Positions 8,819 through 18,087 of a stretch of DNA of 34,970 bases are shown piece by piece. The position numbers were made by a program, and so were the translations under genes. Each line of letters begins with the position of its first letter. Positions within the stretch are counted from its first letter, which is position 1. The notes beneath the pieces are model-generated. The model saw only the letters and a list, made by a program, of their open reading frames with translations, searched no databases and was not told the origin of the DNA. This DNA comes from Saprospiraceae bacterium (GTDB lineage Bacteria > Bacteroidota > Bacteroidia > Chitinophagales > Saprospiraceae). The stretch is from the NCBI GenBank assembly GCA_020628145.1, contig JAHDFN010000011.1:1-34970 (forward strand). The letters run 5' to 3'.

Positions 8819-9295
8819 ATGGCAGAAAACGAAAAATTAATACATACCATTCAACAGGTGTTTTCAGGAGTGGAATTAGGTGATGGTGTTTCATGGAGAG
8901 AAGCAGATGTGATTGATGACTATGGCAGTGCCGAAGCTCGGAAAAGAGCAAGGGATTTAGACGAAAAAAAAGATTGGGAAAAAATACCGATGGAATTAAT
9001 TGGGAATATGAGATACCAGAGCGTATTATCTTTTTTAGACCCACAAGGGTTGAAATTCCATTTACCTCCATGTATGATTTATGTAATCAATCATTACAAA
9101 ACTTCCAATTCCGCAATTGTAGAATCCTTAATATTCACCTTGGCTCAAGACAGAGCGATTGGAGGGTTAAAAAATGTGCTTACCAACGAACAAATAAACT
9201 GCACTATCACTTTTTTGAACTGGTGTAAAGGTTTGAAAGAATTCGAATGGGATAAGGAAAAAATTGAATATGCATTGGAAAAATTCCGACTATAA
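8819..9295 (+). CDS. DUF6714-like protein of unknown function
   Basis: 158 aa; WEKIPMELIGNMRYQSVLSFLDPQGLKFHLPPCMIYVI resembles the DUF6714 pattern. Confidence 0.55.
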   Translation: MAENEKLIHTIQQVFSGVELGDGVSWREADVIDDYGSAEARKRARDLDEKKDWEKIPMELIGNMRYQSVLSFLDPQGLKFHLPPCMIYVINHYKTSNSAIVESLIFTLAQDRAIGGLKNVLTNEQINCTITFLNWCKGLKEFEWDKEKIEYALEKFRL

Positions 9296-9304
9296 ATAAT
9301 TCCC

Positions 9305-9643
9305 ATGAGGTGGACCGCCAACATAAACGAAAACGAAAACGATTTTAAACGACTGATGATTTACGATTCGGGAAACGATGTTTACCTGTTCATTTTCGAT
9401 CAGAAAAAAGACGGCCCATCTTGTAGGGATTATCTATATGAAGACATTGATGATGTTTTCGATGCTTGCCGGGAAGATTATGGTATAACGAAAAACGACT
9501 GGAAGGAAATTCCTTCTCCATTGGAAGGATGCCAACACGACTGGATTGCTCCGGTAAGGGTCAAAGGGATGGATAAAGGGAAACCGAGATGGGGCAGATT
9601 CCAACAATTAATCGATGGGAAATGGATTGACATTTACACCTAA
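9305..9643 (+). CDS. Hypothetical protein
   Basis: 112 aa, starts 10 bp after the previous ORF, acidic/aromatic composition. Confidence 0.6.
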   Translation: MRWTANINENENDFKRLMIYDSGNDVYLFIFDQKKDGPSCRDYLYEDIDDVFDACREDYGITKNDWKEIPSPLEGCQHDWIAPVRVKGMDKGKPRWGRFQQLIDGKWIDIYT

Positions 9644-9644
9644 A

Positions 9645-10394
9645 TCAAATCCTACATCCCAAACCGAAACTCATCCTGAAAGTTTTTATCCCGAATTCCG
9701 TTTCGAATGTAGCTTCATTGATGGCATTAAATGAAAAAGGTATGCCTGCTTTGGTTTTCTTGTAATAAAAATCAGTGATTCCCACAGGTATTTTAAAAAA
9801 CAAACCCAATCTATCCAATACTTTTATTTCTATACGGGGTACGATGGAAAATTCTCCTCCTATTTTCAATAACGAAACAGGAACTTCGGCAGACGTGACC
9901 GGTTCCATATCCAAATAATTCATATAGGGATTAATCCCTAAAGCAAGTCCGAATAAAAAATTATCAACTCCATCAAAAACGAATAATTTCCCGTACTCTA
10001 TTCCCAACATTGTCTCTAGAACTAATCGATTCTTTCCATTTTTCGGAAAATCATCATCATTTTGAATTTTGACAAATGTAGCTTCATAATCCCTTTTAAC
10101 ATGAAGAGCCATTAATCCATATTCCTGGTACCACTTTTTCGGATTTGTTATTTTAATTCCGATTCCGGGATGAATCAAATCCACTCCCTCCAATCCGAAT
10201 ACATAATCCGTATTCGAATCCAAGGCTACAGATTCCTCGATGGAACCGGAAGAAGGTATCCCCATATTCAGATATGGAATAATATTCAATTCATTTTTCT
10301 CTTTTCCTTCAAAAGAACTCTGGGAAAAAACAGTAAAAAAATGAAACGATAAAAACCATAAAAGAAAATTAATCTTGATTTTCCCAAACAACAT
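9645..10394 (-). CDS. Outer-membrane beta-barrel-like secreted protein, unknown function
   Basis: Signal peptide MLFGKIKINFLLWFLSFHFFTVFSQS; C-terminus ...FRMSFGLGCRI. Confidence 0.6.
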   Translation of the reverse strand: MLFGKIKINFLLWFLSFHFFTVFSQSSFEGKEKNELNIIPYLNMGIPSSGSIEESVALDSNTDYVFGLEGVDLIHPGIGIKITNPKKWYQEYGLMALHVKRDYEATFVKIQNDDDFPKNGKNRLVLETMLGIEYGKLFVFDGVDNFLFGLALGINPYMNYLDMEPVTSAEVPVSLLKIGGEFSIVPRIEIKVLDRLGLFFKIPVGITDFYYKKTKAGIPFSFNAINEATFETEFGIKTFRMSFGLGCRI

Positions 10395-10856
10395 ACCTAA
10401 GAAACGATGGCATTTTTGTCATATTTCACATTAACAAAAAAACCTTCGTGATAAAAATCAATTCGCAATATTACAGATTCCATCACCTATAACACCTCTA
10501 TCTGATATTAAGTATATCACTGGAGAAAAACCACTACTAAATTGCAATCAAATGTATTCCAGCATATTACACATTAACTTTAATCATTGTAATTTAATTA
10601 GCCCACCACGGAGAAAACAGAAACAGTTCTACAGAATAAAGAAACCAATATTATTCGCTAACTTAGATTCATATTATGAGCGGGGTATTTGCTACATGGA
10701 TATCTCTGAATAACCGACCGGACCTTCCTTATATATTAATCCAAATCGTCCTTTTAATTGAAAATGAAATTCACAATTAAAGGCTGGAAAAAGGATTGTT
10801 GCAACCATTCAATTCCAATATGAATGTAAACACTTGTTTACTAAAAACTTTATGCT

Positions 10857-12419
10857 ATGAGAAAAGAAAAAATCATCCTATTGTTATTTTTAATGGCATC
10901 CTTTCAGATGTCTTTCGGACAGGATACTCCCTGTACTGCAGGGACAATTACTCCAGTGAGTTCTTCCTGCTCTACAAGTATTACCAGAACGACCATCGAC
11001 CTGACAGGAGCGAATGCCTCCCTTACACCCCCGTCCGGGTGCTCTGATGACGGAACGGAGGACGTTTTCTACAAGTTCACGCCATTGGCCGGAATTACCG
11101 ATTATAAATTCGTAGCCAATTGGACGGGGTTGGAAGATTATGCATTGAATATCTATGAAGAAGGGACGGATTGTAACGATTTAAATGAAGCCACAGGATT
11201 AACCGTCACCTTGAATAGAGCATTCCTTGATACCGACCCTTCTAATTGTGTAAAATTGAGAAGTGGTTCTGCCAGATATTCCCCCTTGAGGATAGAAGGA
11301 ATTGATCCGACCAAAACCTATTATTTAAGAATTTCGGAAAATAGTAATCTAGGAGGAAGCATGGAAGCCTACCTCGCCCCACACAATCCCGAAGATTGGT
11401 GTGCTACGGCACAACCGCTTACTACGTCCGGATGCAATTATGGTGCTCAGGAAACCAATGAACCCGATAATACGAATTGGGTCGGAGCCGCCCATAGCGG
11501 AACTTTTAATGGAGATCCTATTCAAACCTGTAGCGGTTGGGGTACGATAGAAAATATGGTATGGTACACTTTTGAAGTTACTGCGGTCACTCCACAACCC
11601 ATCACCATAGAAGTCAGTAATGTAACTTGTGAAGGGGGGACCGCCGGTACGCCGGAATTACAACTGGGCGTTTTTACGAAAACCGTTCCTTGTAGCGGCT
11701 CCTCTACAGAAGGGCTGGCTGATGAAACAGGACTTGGTTGTGCTGCCGGAACAGGTACCTTATCCATTTTATTGCCGACATTACCCGTAGGGGAATATTA
11801 CGTCGTGGCGGATGGGGATGAAGGTTCGGAGTGTATTTGGGATTTTTCATCAACGCAGGTCTTGCCCGTAGAATTCGCAGGGATGGATGGGTATGTCGAT
11901 GGCAAGGTGAACCAAATAGAGTGGGAAACGGCTTCCGAATTGAATAACAGTCATTTTGAAATCCAACGGGCTGCAAATATCACACAGAAATTCACAAGCA
12001 TAGGAAGAGTTGAAGGCAATGGGACAACGGCAGAATATTCCAGATATTATTTTACGGATGAAGAACCTTTAGCACAAGGATATTACCGGTTAAAACAAGT
12101 AGATTTTGATGGGACAATCGATTATTCGAAAGTAATTTCCATTAAAAGGGATAATGGAAAAGGAATCAATATTATCAATTTATTCCCCAATCCGGCTAGG
12201 GGTAATTCCATTTCCTTCGAATTCAATTCCCGTTCAAATGAAGACATGGTTGTCAGCATTCATAATACACTAGGACAAGTTGTAATGATTGAAAAAATAG
12301 AATCCATGAAGGGGTTTAATAGCAATGTTTTGGATATTACAAATATTCCAAGAGGCATTCATACGCTTTCTATCTCCAATGGCATGGAAACTACAATAAC
12401 TAAGTTTGTTAAATATTAG
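10857..12419 (+). CDS. Secreted protein with T9SS type A C-terminal sorting domain
   Basis: Signal peptide MRKEKIILLLFLMASFQMSFGQ; C-terminal NLFPNPARGNSISFEFNS...VSIHNTLGQVV...GIHTLSISNGMETTITKFVKY. Confidence 0.88.
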   Translation: MRKEKIILLLFLMASFQMSFGQDTPCTAGTITPVSSSCSTSITRTTIDLTGANASLTPPSGCSDDGTEDVFYKFTPLAGITDYKFVANWTGLEDYALNIYEEGTDCNDLNEATGLTVTLNRAFLDTDPSNCVKLRSGSARYSPLRIEGIDPTKTYYLRISENSNLGGSMEAYLAPHNPEDWCATAQPLTTSGCNYGAQETNEPDNTNWVGAAHSGTFNGDPIQTCSGWGTIENMVWYTFEVTAVTPQPITIEVSNVTCEGGTAGTPELQLGVFTKTVPCSGSSTEGLADETGLGCAAGTGTLSILLPTLPVGEYYVVADGDEGSECIWDFSSTQVLPVEFAGMDGYVDGKVNQIEWETASELNNSHFEIQRAANITQKFTSIGRVEGNGTTAEYSRYYFTDEEPLAQGYYRLKQVDFDGTIDYSKVISIKRDNGKGINIINLFPNPARGNSISFEFNSRSNEDMVVSIHNTLGQVVMIEKIESMKGFNSNVLDITNIPRGIHTLSISNGMETTITKFVKY

Positions 12420-12448
12420 AAAGTGCTTTTATAGCAATTAATCATTTT

Positions 12449-12488
12449 AAATAGGAGATGGAATTAGTTTTCCATCTCCTATTTTTTT
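12449..12488 (+). terminator. Rho-independent terminator
   Basis: AATAGGAGATGGAA-TTAGTT-TTCCATCTCCTATT followed by a T run. Confidence 0.85.
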
Positions 12489-12545
12489 CGGTTAGAATAT
12501 ATTGGTAATTTGCAGTTTGAAATGAGGGATAAAACCCCCTGATGC

Positions 12546-13217
12546 ATGAATAGGAAATATATCGATCTGAGCCATACTATAAAAAACGGAGAAGTCACCT
12601 ACAAAGGTTTACCTGCTCCTTTGATTTGCGATTACCTCTCAAGAAAAGACAGCGAGGAATTTTATGAAGAAGGAACTTCTTTCCATATCGGAAGAATTGA
12701 TATGGTATCCAATACGGGGACTTATATAGATTGTCCTTTTCATCGTTATGGGGATGGTGATGATTTGTCAGATATTCTGATTAGCCAAGTCGCGGATTTG
12801 GAAGGTATATTGATTCACGCACCCTATGAAAACGGATTATCCATCGATATTGATTTTTTTATAGGGAAAGAATTAAAGGATAAGGCGGTTTTGGTAAATA
12901 CCGGTTGGTCTCGCCATTGGCAAACAGATCAATATTTCGAAAACCATCCTTACATAACCGAAACCGCTGCCGAATATCTGAAAAACCAAGCAGTAGCACT
13001 GGTAGGTATAGACTCACATAATATTGACGACACCGGAAGTAACCGAAGACCTACCCATTCCGTTTTATTAAAAAACAATATTCTGATTGTGGAGCATATG
13101 ACAAATCTCCATGAATTAATAGGAAAAGAATTTACCTTTACAGCAGTTCCTCCCAAAGTTGAAAAATTCGGAACATTTCCTGTCAGGGCTTTTGCAACCC
13201 TTCAATCAAAAAAATGA
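12546..13217 (+). CDS. Cyclase family protein (kynurenine formamidase-like)
   Basis: IDLSHTIKNGEVTYKGLP, SNTGTYIDCPFHRYGDGDDLSD, VGIDSHNIDD. Confidence 0.88.
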   Translation: MNRKYIDLSHTIKNGEVTYKGLPAPLICDYLSRKDSEEFYEEGTSFHIGRIDMVSNTGTYIDCPFHRYGDGDDLSDILISQVADLEGILIHAPYENGLSIDIDFFIGKELKDKAVLVNTGWSRHWQTDQYFENHPYITETAAEYLKNQAVALVGIDSHNIDDTGSNRRPTHSVLLKNNILIVEHMTNLHELIGKEFTFTAVPPKVEKFGTFPVRAFATLQSKK

Positions 13218-13816
13218 AAATATTAATCATTGGTGCAAAAGGCACCATCGGAAAATACATCACAAGTCATTATTCCAAAAACCATGAAGTGATAAACGCC
13301 GGCAGGCGGGAAGAGGAATATCCAATAGATATTTCCGATGCGGATTCTATAAAAAAATTATTCGAAAAAACAGGAAAGGTCGATGTAGTTATTTGTGCTG
13401 CCGGCGAGGCCAAATGGGGATTACTGGAAGAACTGACCGAAGAAGATTTCCATATCGGCATACGAAGCAAAATGATGGGGCAGGTCAATCTTGTCAGGAT
13501 AGGATTGGAATATCTGAACGAAAAAGGTTCCATCACCCTGACCACCGGCATCCTTGCAGATGACCCCGTCGTCAAAACCGCAAGTGCGGCAATGGTCAAT
13601 GGCGCCATCCATAGTTTTACAAAAGCTGCTGCATTGGAAATGCCCCCTGGAAAAAGATTGAATGTGGTATCCACCGGTGTCGTTGAAGACGCTTATGAAA
13701 AATATAAAAATTATTTTCCGGGGCATCCTCCCATCCCCATGAAAAGAATGTTATTGGGATATATCAGAAGTGTGGAAGGAAAAGACAATGGTAGAATAAT
13801 TAGAATTTACGAATAG
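13214..13816 (+). CDS. Short-chain dehydrogenase/reductase
   Basis: MKILIIGAKGTIGKYITSHYS, VVICAAGEAKWGLLEELTEEDF; ATGA overlap with the cyclase gene. Confidence 0.88.
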   Translation: MKILIIGAKGTIGKYITSHYSKNHEVINAGRREEEYPIDISDADSIKKLFEKTGKVDVVICAAGEAKWGLLEELTEEDFHIGIRSKMMGQVNLVRIGLEYLNEKGSITLTTGILADDPVVKTASAAMVNGAIHSFTKAAALEMPPGKRLNVVSTGVVEDAYEKYKNYFPGHPPIPMKRMLLGYIRSVEGKDNGRIIRIYE

Positions 13817-13929
13817 TCCTATTCGTAAAAATTCATTAAAATCGCCCCATAGTCTTAAAAAATGGAATATTTTTGGGATGCATATTCCAACATGCATCCC
13901 TTTTAGTTCATACAAATCTAAATTTCAAT

Positions 13930-14367
13930 ATGATTCCTCCAATTCTCGCCTACATCAATGCCATTATTTTCCTTCTCATATCCTCATTGCATTTTTATTG
14001 GGCATTCGGAGGGAGTTGGGCGATACAATACACTATGCCGGAAGAATATAAAGAGAGTTTTTTCAATCCGAAAAATAAATTGAAGATGGCGATATCCACA
14101 CTGATCGTTGCTTGCGGCTTAATCGCATTTTCATGGATTACGATTTCCAACCACCACGACTGTGGCATTCCGGTTTCAAATTATTGGGTTACCATCCTGA
14201 CTCGTGTTATCGGAACAATTTTTATTATAAGGGCAATCGGGGATTTTAACCATTTCGGATTATTCAAAAATAAATCGGACAGCCTATTTGCAAAAAAGGA
14301 TAGCCGGATATTCGTACCTTTATGTTTATATTTAGGAATTTCATCCTTGTTAATTACTTTTTTATAA
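13930..14367 (+). CDS. DUF3995-like membrane protein
   Basis: MIPPILAYINAIIFLLISSLHFYWAFGGSWAIQYTMPEEYKE; four predicted TM segments; internal Met 13930 preferred. Confidence 0.65.
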   Translation: MIPPILAYINAIIFLLISSLHFYWAFGGSWAIQYTMPEEYKESFFNPKNKLKMAISTLIVACGLIAFSWITISNHHDCGIPVSNYWVTILTRVIGTIFIIRAIGDFNHFGLFKNKSDSLFAKKDSRIFVPLCLYLGISSLLITFL

Positions 14368-14368
14368 G

Positions 14369-14728
14369 ATGGAAATTATCATAAAAATATTAATCGGCCT
14401 TATCGCCGCCTTCCATATTTACATCATGTGGTTTGAAATGTTCGCATGGGAAAAGAGAGGGCCTAAGGTATTCAGGAATTTCCCGAGGGATCTATTTCCC
14501 AAAACAAAAGCACTGGCCGCCAATCAGGGTCTATACAATGGATTTCTTGCCGCAGGTTTGATCTGGACCTTTTTCATTCAAGATATTCCTTGGAAAGAAA
14601 ATATATCTTTATTTTTTCTGAGTTGTGTGGCCGTCGCAGGAATTTACGGAGCAGCTACAGCTGATAAAAAAATATTCTTCGTGCAGGCTCTTCCTGCATT
14701 GATAGCTATTGTTTTAATATTGGTATAA
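14369..14728 (+). CDS. DUF1304-like membrane protein
   Basis: IAAFHIYIMWFEMFAWEKRGPKVFRNFPRDLFPKTKALAANQGLYNGFLAAGLIW. Confidence 0.85.
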   Translation: MEIIIKILIGLIAAFHIYIMWFEMFAWEKRGPKVFRNFPRDLFPKTKALAANQGLYNGFLAAGLIWTFFIQDIPWKENISLFFLSCVAVAGIYGAATADKKIFFVQALPALIAIVLILV

Positions 14729-14801
14729 ATCGTATAATATTCTGTCTTATGACAGGAAGACAACCCAATAGAATCCGTTTCAAAAAAATTTAGGAATTGA
14801 T

Positions 14802-15271
14802 ATGAAAATAGCCATTTGCCAACCCCACATGTTCGATACTATTGAAAAGAATCTGGAAAATGTATTACAAAAAATAAAAACATCAGCAGATAACAATGTG
14901 GATTTGGCTGTTTTCCCTGAATGTGGAAGCACAGGATTCCATCGTAACATCCCTCAACAAATCAACAATAAAATACCAGATGATGCTTTCGATAAAACGA
15001 AAACCTATTCCAAAGAAAAAAATAGCCGTTCTTATCGGCAGCCCTGAAATTCAGACAGAAAATAATATCCTAAATAGTCTCTTTCATTTCCATCCGGATG
15101 GGATTGGAATCGGACAAACACAGAGTACCCTATCGATTACTAATTTTTGAAGGAGGAGATCATAGCGTCTCCGAACATAGGAAGGAATTCTATGAACGAT
15201 TGATTTTCTGGTTCGACCGTTTCCTGAAAAACAATGAGGCATTATCGAATATGAAATTACACGGTAGATAA
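14802..15271 (+). pseudogene. Chimeric decayed gene: 5' carbon-nitrogen hydrolase (nitrilase) fragment, frameshifted, fused to 3' end of an S9/prolyl-oligopeptidase-like gene
   Basis: Frame a MKIAICQPHMFDTIEKNLENVLQKIKTSADNNVDLAVFPECGSTGFH; frame b KKKIAVLIGSPEIQTENNILNSLFHFHPDG; frame c VPYRLLIFEGGDHSVSEHRKEFYERLIFWFDRFLKNNEALSNMKLHGR*. Confidence 0.8.
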
Positions 15272-15309
15272 ATCAAAAACATTTCAGGCTTTTTGATGTT
15301 AATCATTCC

Positions 15310-15843
15310 ATGAAACATTTTTTTATTTGTCTGATACCTATTCTAGTGCTTCCTTCTTCTTTGCTGATTTATGATTTTAAAAACAAAGATGATTTGGATG
15401 GGTGGTATGTCGTCAATGATGGCGTGATGGGTGGTCTCTCTGAGGGGTCGCTCAGTATCACCCAAGAAGGTCATGCCCTTTTCGAAGGATTCGTGTCTTT
15501 AGAAAATTATGGTGGATTCACTTCCATTCGATTCGACTTTGAGATCGCAGATGTAAGTGATTTTTCCAAAGTGGTCTTGAAAATAAGGGGTGATGGAAAA
15601 AAATATCAATTCCGACTCAGGGAAAACCGTGAAGATTGGCATTCTTATATCACATATTTCAAAACCGCTAAAAAATGGGAAACCATAGAAATTCCATTAA
15701 AGGAATTTTATCCTAGCTTCAGGGGACGTGAATTGGATATGCCGAATTATTCAGGTAAAAACCTCTCCGGCATTTCCATTTTGATTGCGAATAAAAAAGA
15801 GGAAGATTTCAGATTATTGATAGATGAAATCCGACTGAAGTAA
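15310..15843 (+). CDS. CIA30-like (complex I intermediate-associated protein 30) family protein
   Basis: DLDGWYVVNDGVMGGLSEGSLSITQEGHALFEGFVSLENYGGFTSIR; N-terminal signal sequence. Confidence 0.85.
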   Translation: MKHFFICLIPILVLPSSLLIYDFKNKDDLDGWYVVNDGVMGGLSEGSLSITQEGHALFEGFVSLENYGGFTSIRFDFEIADVSDFSKVVLKIRGDGKKYQFRLRENREDWHSYITYFKTAKKWETIEIPLKEFYPSFRGRELDMPNYSGKNLSGISILIANKKEEDFRLLIDEIRLK

Positions 15844-15845
15844 AT

Positions 15846-15878
15846 AAAAAAGGTAGCCGATTTACGGCTACCTTTTTT
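15846..15878. terminator. Bidirectional terminator between convergent genes
   Basis: A6-GGTAGCCG-ATTTA-CGGCTACC-T6, with A and T tracts on both sides. Confidence 0.92.
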
Positions 15879-15896
15879 ATTCATGTACAATTTTCA

Positions 15897-16511
15897 TCAC
15901 TTCGGTTCCTTGCGGTATGCATTGAATTTTTCTGTTCGGGTTTCTGCTTTTGCAAAATCAGGAAAAACATATATCACCGTTTGATTTTCATCGGTATCTA
16001 TCCAATCGAATTCCGGATTGTTTTTTAGAAAACCTGCAAACGAAGTTGTAATACTTGTTTCAGTACTTTCCTTTATCTCTAGAGTTTTCGGATGTTCCGA
16101 TTTAATCGGAATCGTTCCACAAAAGACATGATTATTATCATAGGCATAAGGCCCTTCCAACGGTTTGAAACTGGCAGGATCTGCTTCTAACACCTTCACC
16201 CAATCCAAGTAAACATTCCGATTATCCTTGGCATACTTGCTTCCACTGATTAACTCAAATGTTTTCGGATCAGCATTTTTAATGATCGTTCCTTCGAAAT
16301 AAACACGGTTGTCATCCCTAGCATATTTTTTATTCCTAAGGATTTTAAAACTCTTATTATCGACTTCCATCAATTCCCGGGCATTCCGTCCTACGGATTC
16401 ATTATAGGAAACCCATACCCATTTTTCATTTTCGAATTGATAGCCGGTATCGCAGGACAAAAAACCAAAGGTAAAAAAAGAGCCGAATAAGAATTTATAA
16501 ATTGTTTTCAT
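15897..16511 (-). CDS. DKNYY-repeat lipoprotein-like protein
   Basis: Signal FFTFGFLSCDT; repeats KYARDDNRVYFEGTIIKNADPKTFE / KYAKDNRNVYLDWVKVLEADPASF / YAYDNNHVFCGTIPI. Confidence 0.8.
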   Translation of the reverse strand: MKTIYKFLFGSFFTFGFLSCDTGYQFENEKWVWVSYNESVGRNARELMEVDNKSFKILRNKKYARDDNRVYFEGTIIKNADPKTFELISGSKYAKDNRNVYLDWVKVLEADPASFKPLEGPYAYDNNHVFCGTIPIKSEHPKTLEIKESTETSITTSFAGFLKNNPEFDWIDTDENQTVIYVFPDFAKAETRTEKFNAYRKEPK

Positions 16512-16536
16512 GTTCCACCTCTAGGTACAGGATAAA

Positions 16537-16593
16537 AACAAAACCGGTTGCCGTGCGTGGTGTTTGACCACTCCGCACAGACATTCGGCATAA
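16537..16593. repeat. Dispersed intergenic hairpin repeat, copy 1
   Basis: AAAACCGGTTGCCGTGCGTGGTGTTTGACCACTCCGCACAGACATTCGGCAT; GTGCGTGG/CCA...CGCAC stem. Confidence 0.65.
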
Positions 16594-16599
16594 ATAAAA

Positions 16600-17838
16600 T
16601 CAATATCGCATATTATTTTTCCTGTTTTTGAAAAACTCCTGTTTCCTTCTTTGTTTTTCCTTGTTCCATTCCTTTCTTTCTTCTTCCGTCATTGGAGAAG
16701 TCGTTTGTGGATAAGGAGTATCCGAAATGGTTTTTATTTTTTTCTTAATGAGTTTCTCTATAGCTTTTACATATGCATTTTCTTCAGGTTCGCTAATCGA
16801 AATGGCGATACCTTCCTCCCCTGCCCTACCGGCACGGCCGATTCTGTGTACATAAGTTTCCGGAACATTGGGAATGTCATAATTGATGACATATTTCAAA
16901 CCGGTAATATCGATACCTCTTGCGGCAATATCCGTAGCAATTAAAATCGGGGTATTCCCTTCCTTGAATCTCTTCAGTGTTTTTTGCCGCTGATTCTGAT
17001 TTTTATTACCATGGATGGCATCGGCCTTATATTTCCTTTTTTTCAATTTACGAGCCAGTTTGTCCGCGCCGTGTTTTGTTCGGGAAAAAATAAGAATCCG
17101 ATCTTCTTTTTTCGTTTCTAGGATATGATCCAACAAATCGACTTTTTTCAACCGGTCGGTATAATAGACGAATTGTTCCAGCGTTTCGGCCGGACTGGAT
17201 CTCCTTGCCACTTCGACCTTGAGTGGATCATCCAAAATATTATCAGCCAGTTTACTGATATTTCCGGGCATGGTCGCCGAAAAAAACAAAGTCTGCCTTT
17301 TTTGAGGAAGCAGTTTGATTATTTTCTTAATATCATTCACAAATCCCATATCCAGCATCCGGTCGGCTTCATCCAGAACGAACATTTTAATAGCATCCAA
17401 AGAAATATATCCTTGTCCGATCAAGTCCAACAATCTTCCGGGTGTGGCTACGAGAATCTGTACACCTTTTTCCAATGCCTTGATTTGTGAACCCGGCTTT
17501 ACACCTCCGAAAATTACGGTATGTCTTAATTTCGTGTATTTATTGTAGTCCCTGATACTTTCATCAATCTGAATCGCCAGTTCCCTGGTAGGAGTGATGA
17601 TCAAGGCTCTCAATTCTCTCTTTTTCTGTTTACCGTTATCTATTCGATGGATTAGTTGGATAATCGGAATGGAAAAAGCAGCCGTTTTTCCTGTTCCGGT
17701 CTGGGCAATGCCTAAAACATCCCTTTGTTTGAGTACTTTTGGTATGGCTTGTCCTTGTATTTTTGTCGGAGTCGTATAACCTTTATCCTCTACTGCTTTC
17801 AATATGGGATCAATTAACCCCAATTCATTAAAATTCAT
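16600..17838 (-). CDS. DEAD/DEAH-box RNA helicase (RhlE-like)
   Basis: AQTGTGKTAAF, PTRELAIQ, VLDEADRMLDMGF, FFSATMP, RIGRAGRAGEEG. Confidence 0.93.
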   Translation of the reverse strand: MNFNELGLIDPILKAVEDKGYTTPTKIQGQAIPKVLKQRDVLGIAQTGTGKTAAFSIPIIQLIHRIDNGKQKKRELRALIITPTRELAIQIDESIRDYNKYTKLRHTVIFGGVKPGSQIKALEKGVQILVATPGRLLDLIGQGYISLDAIKMFVLDEADRMLDMGFVNDIKKIIKLLPQKRQTLFFSATMPGNISKLADNILDDPLKVEVARRSSPAETLEQFVYYTDRLKKVDLLDHILETKKEDRILIFSRTKHGADKLARKLKKRKYKADAIHGNKNQNQRQKTLKRFKEGNTPILIATDIAARGIDITGLKYVINYDIPNVPETYVHRIGRAGRAGEEGIAISISEPEENAYVKAIEKLIKKKIKTISDTPYPQTTSPMTEEERKEWNKEKQRRKQEFFKNRKNNMRY

Positions 17839-18087
17839 TTTATTCAATTTTCGTTTCCTGCCCAACATGCTTTATCCCTTCATCAAAATGAAGGAAATGG
17901 AAAATAAGAACCTGATTGGAATTGACATAATGAAACGGAAACCGATTTTCGGCAAAAGCAAGTCCTGTCCGGTTATTTTACCAAGGAAATTGGCTGGAAA
18001 CCATCATAGCCTGATAATAGAAAAGGCTAATTTATCCTAACATCGCAAAATTCAGACCACAAATTAAGAAAAAATAACAAATGATTT

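Noticed and set aside
10796-11047. 83-aa ORF overlapping the T9SS protein start
   Set aside because: Different frame over the clear signal peptide of the 10857 CDS; no features.
14741-14756. CTGTC-TTAT-GACAG small palindrome
   Set aside because: Only a 5-bp stem with no T tract; too weak to call a terminator or operator.
17804-18040. 78-aa plus-strand ORF upstream of the helicase
   Set aside because: No recognizable domain; partly antisense to the helicase start; composition looks non-coding.
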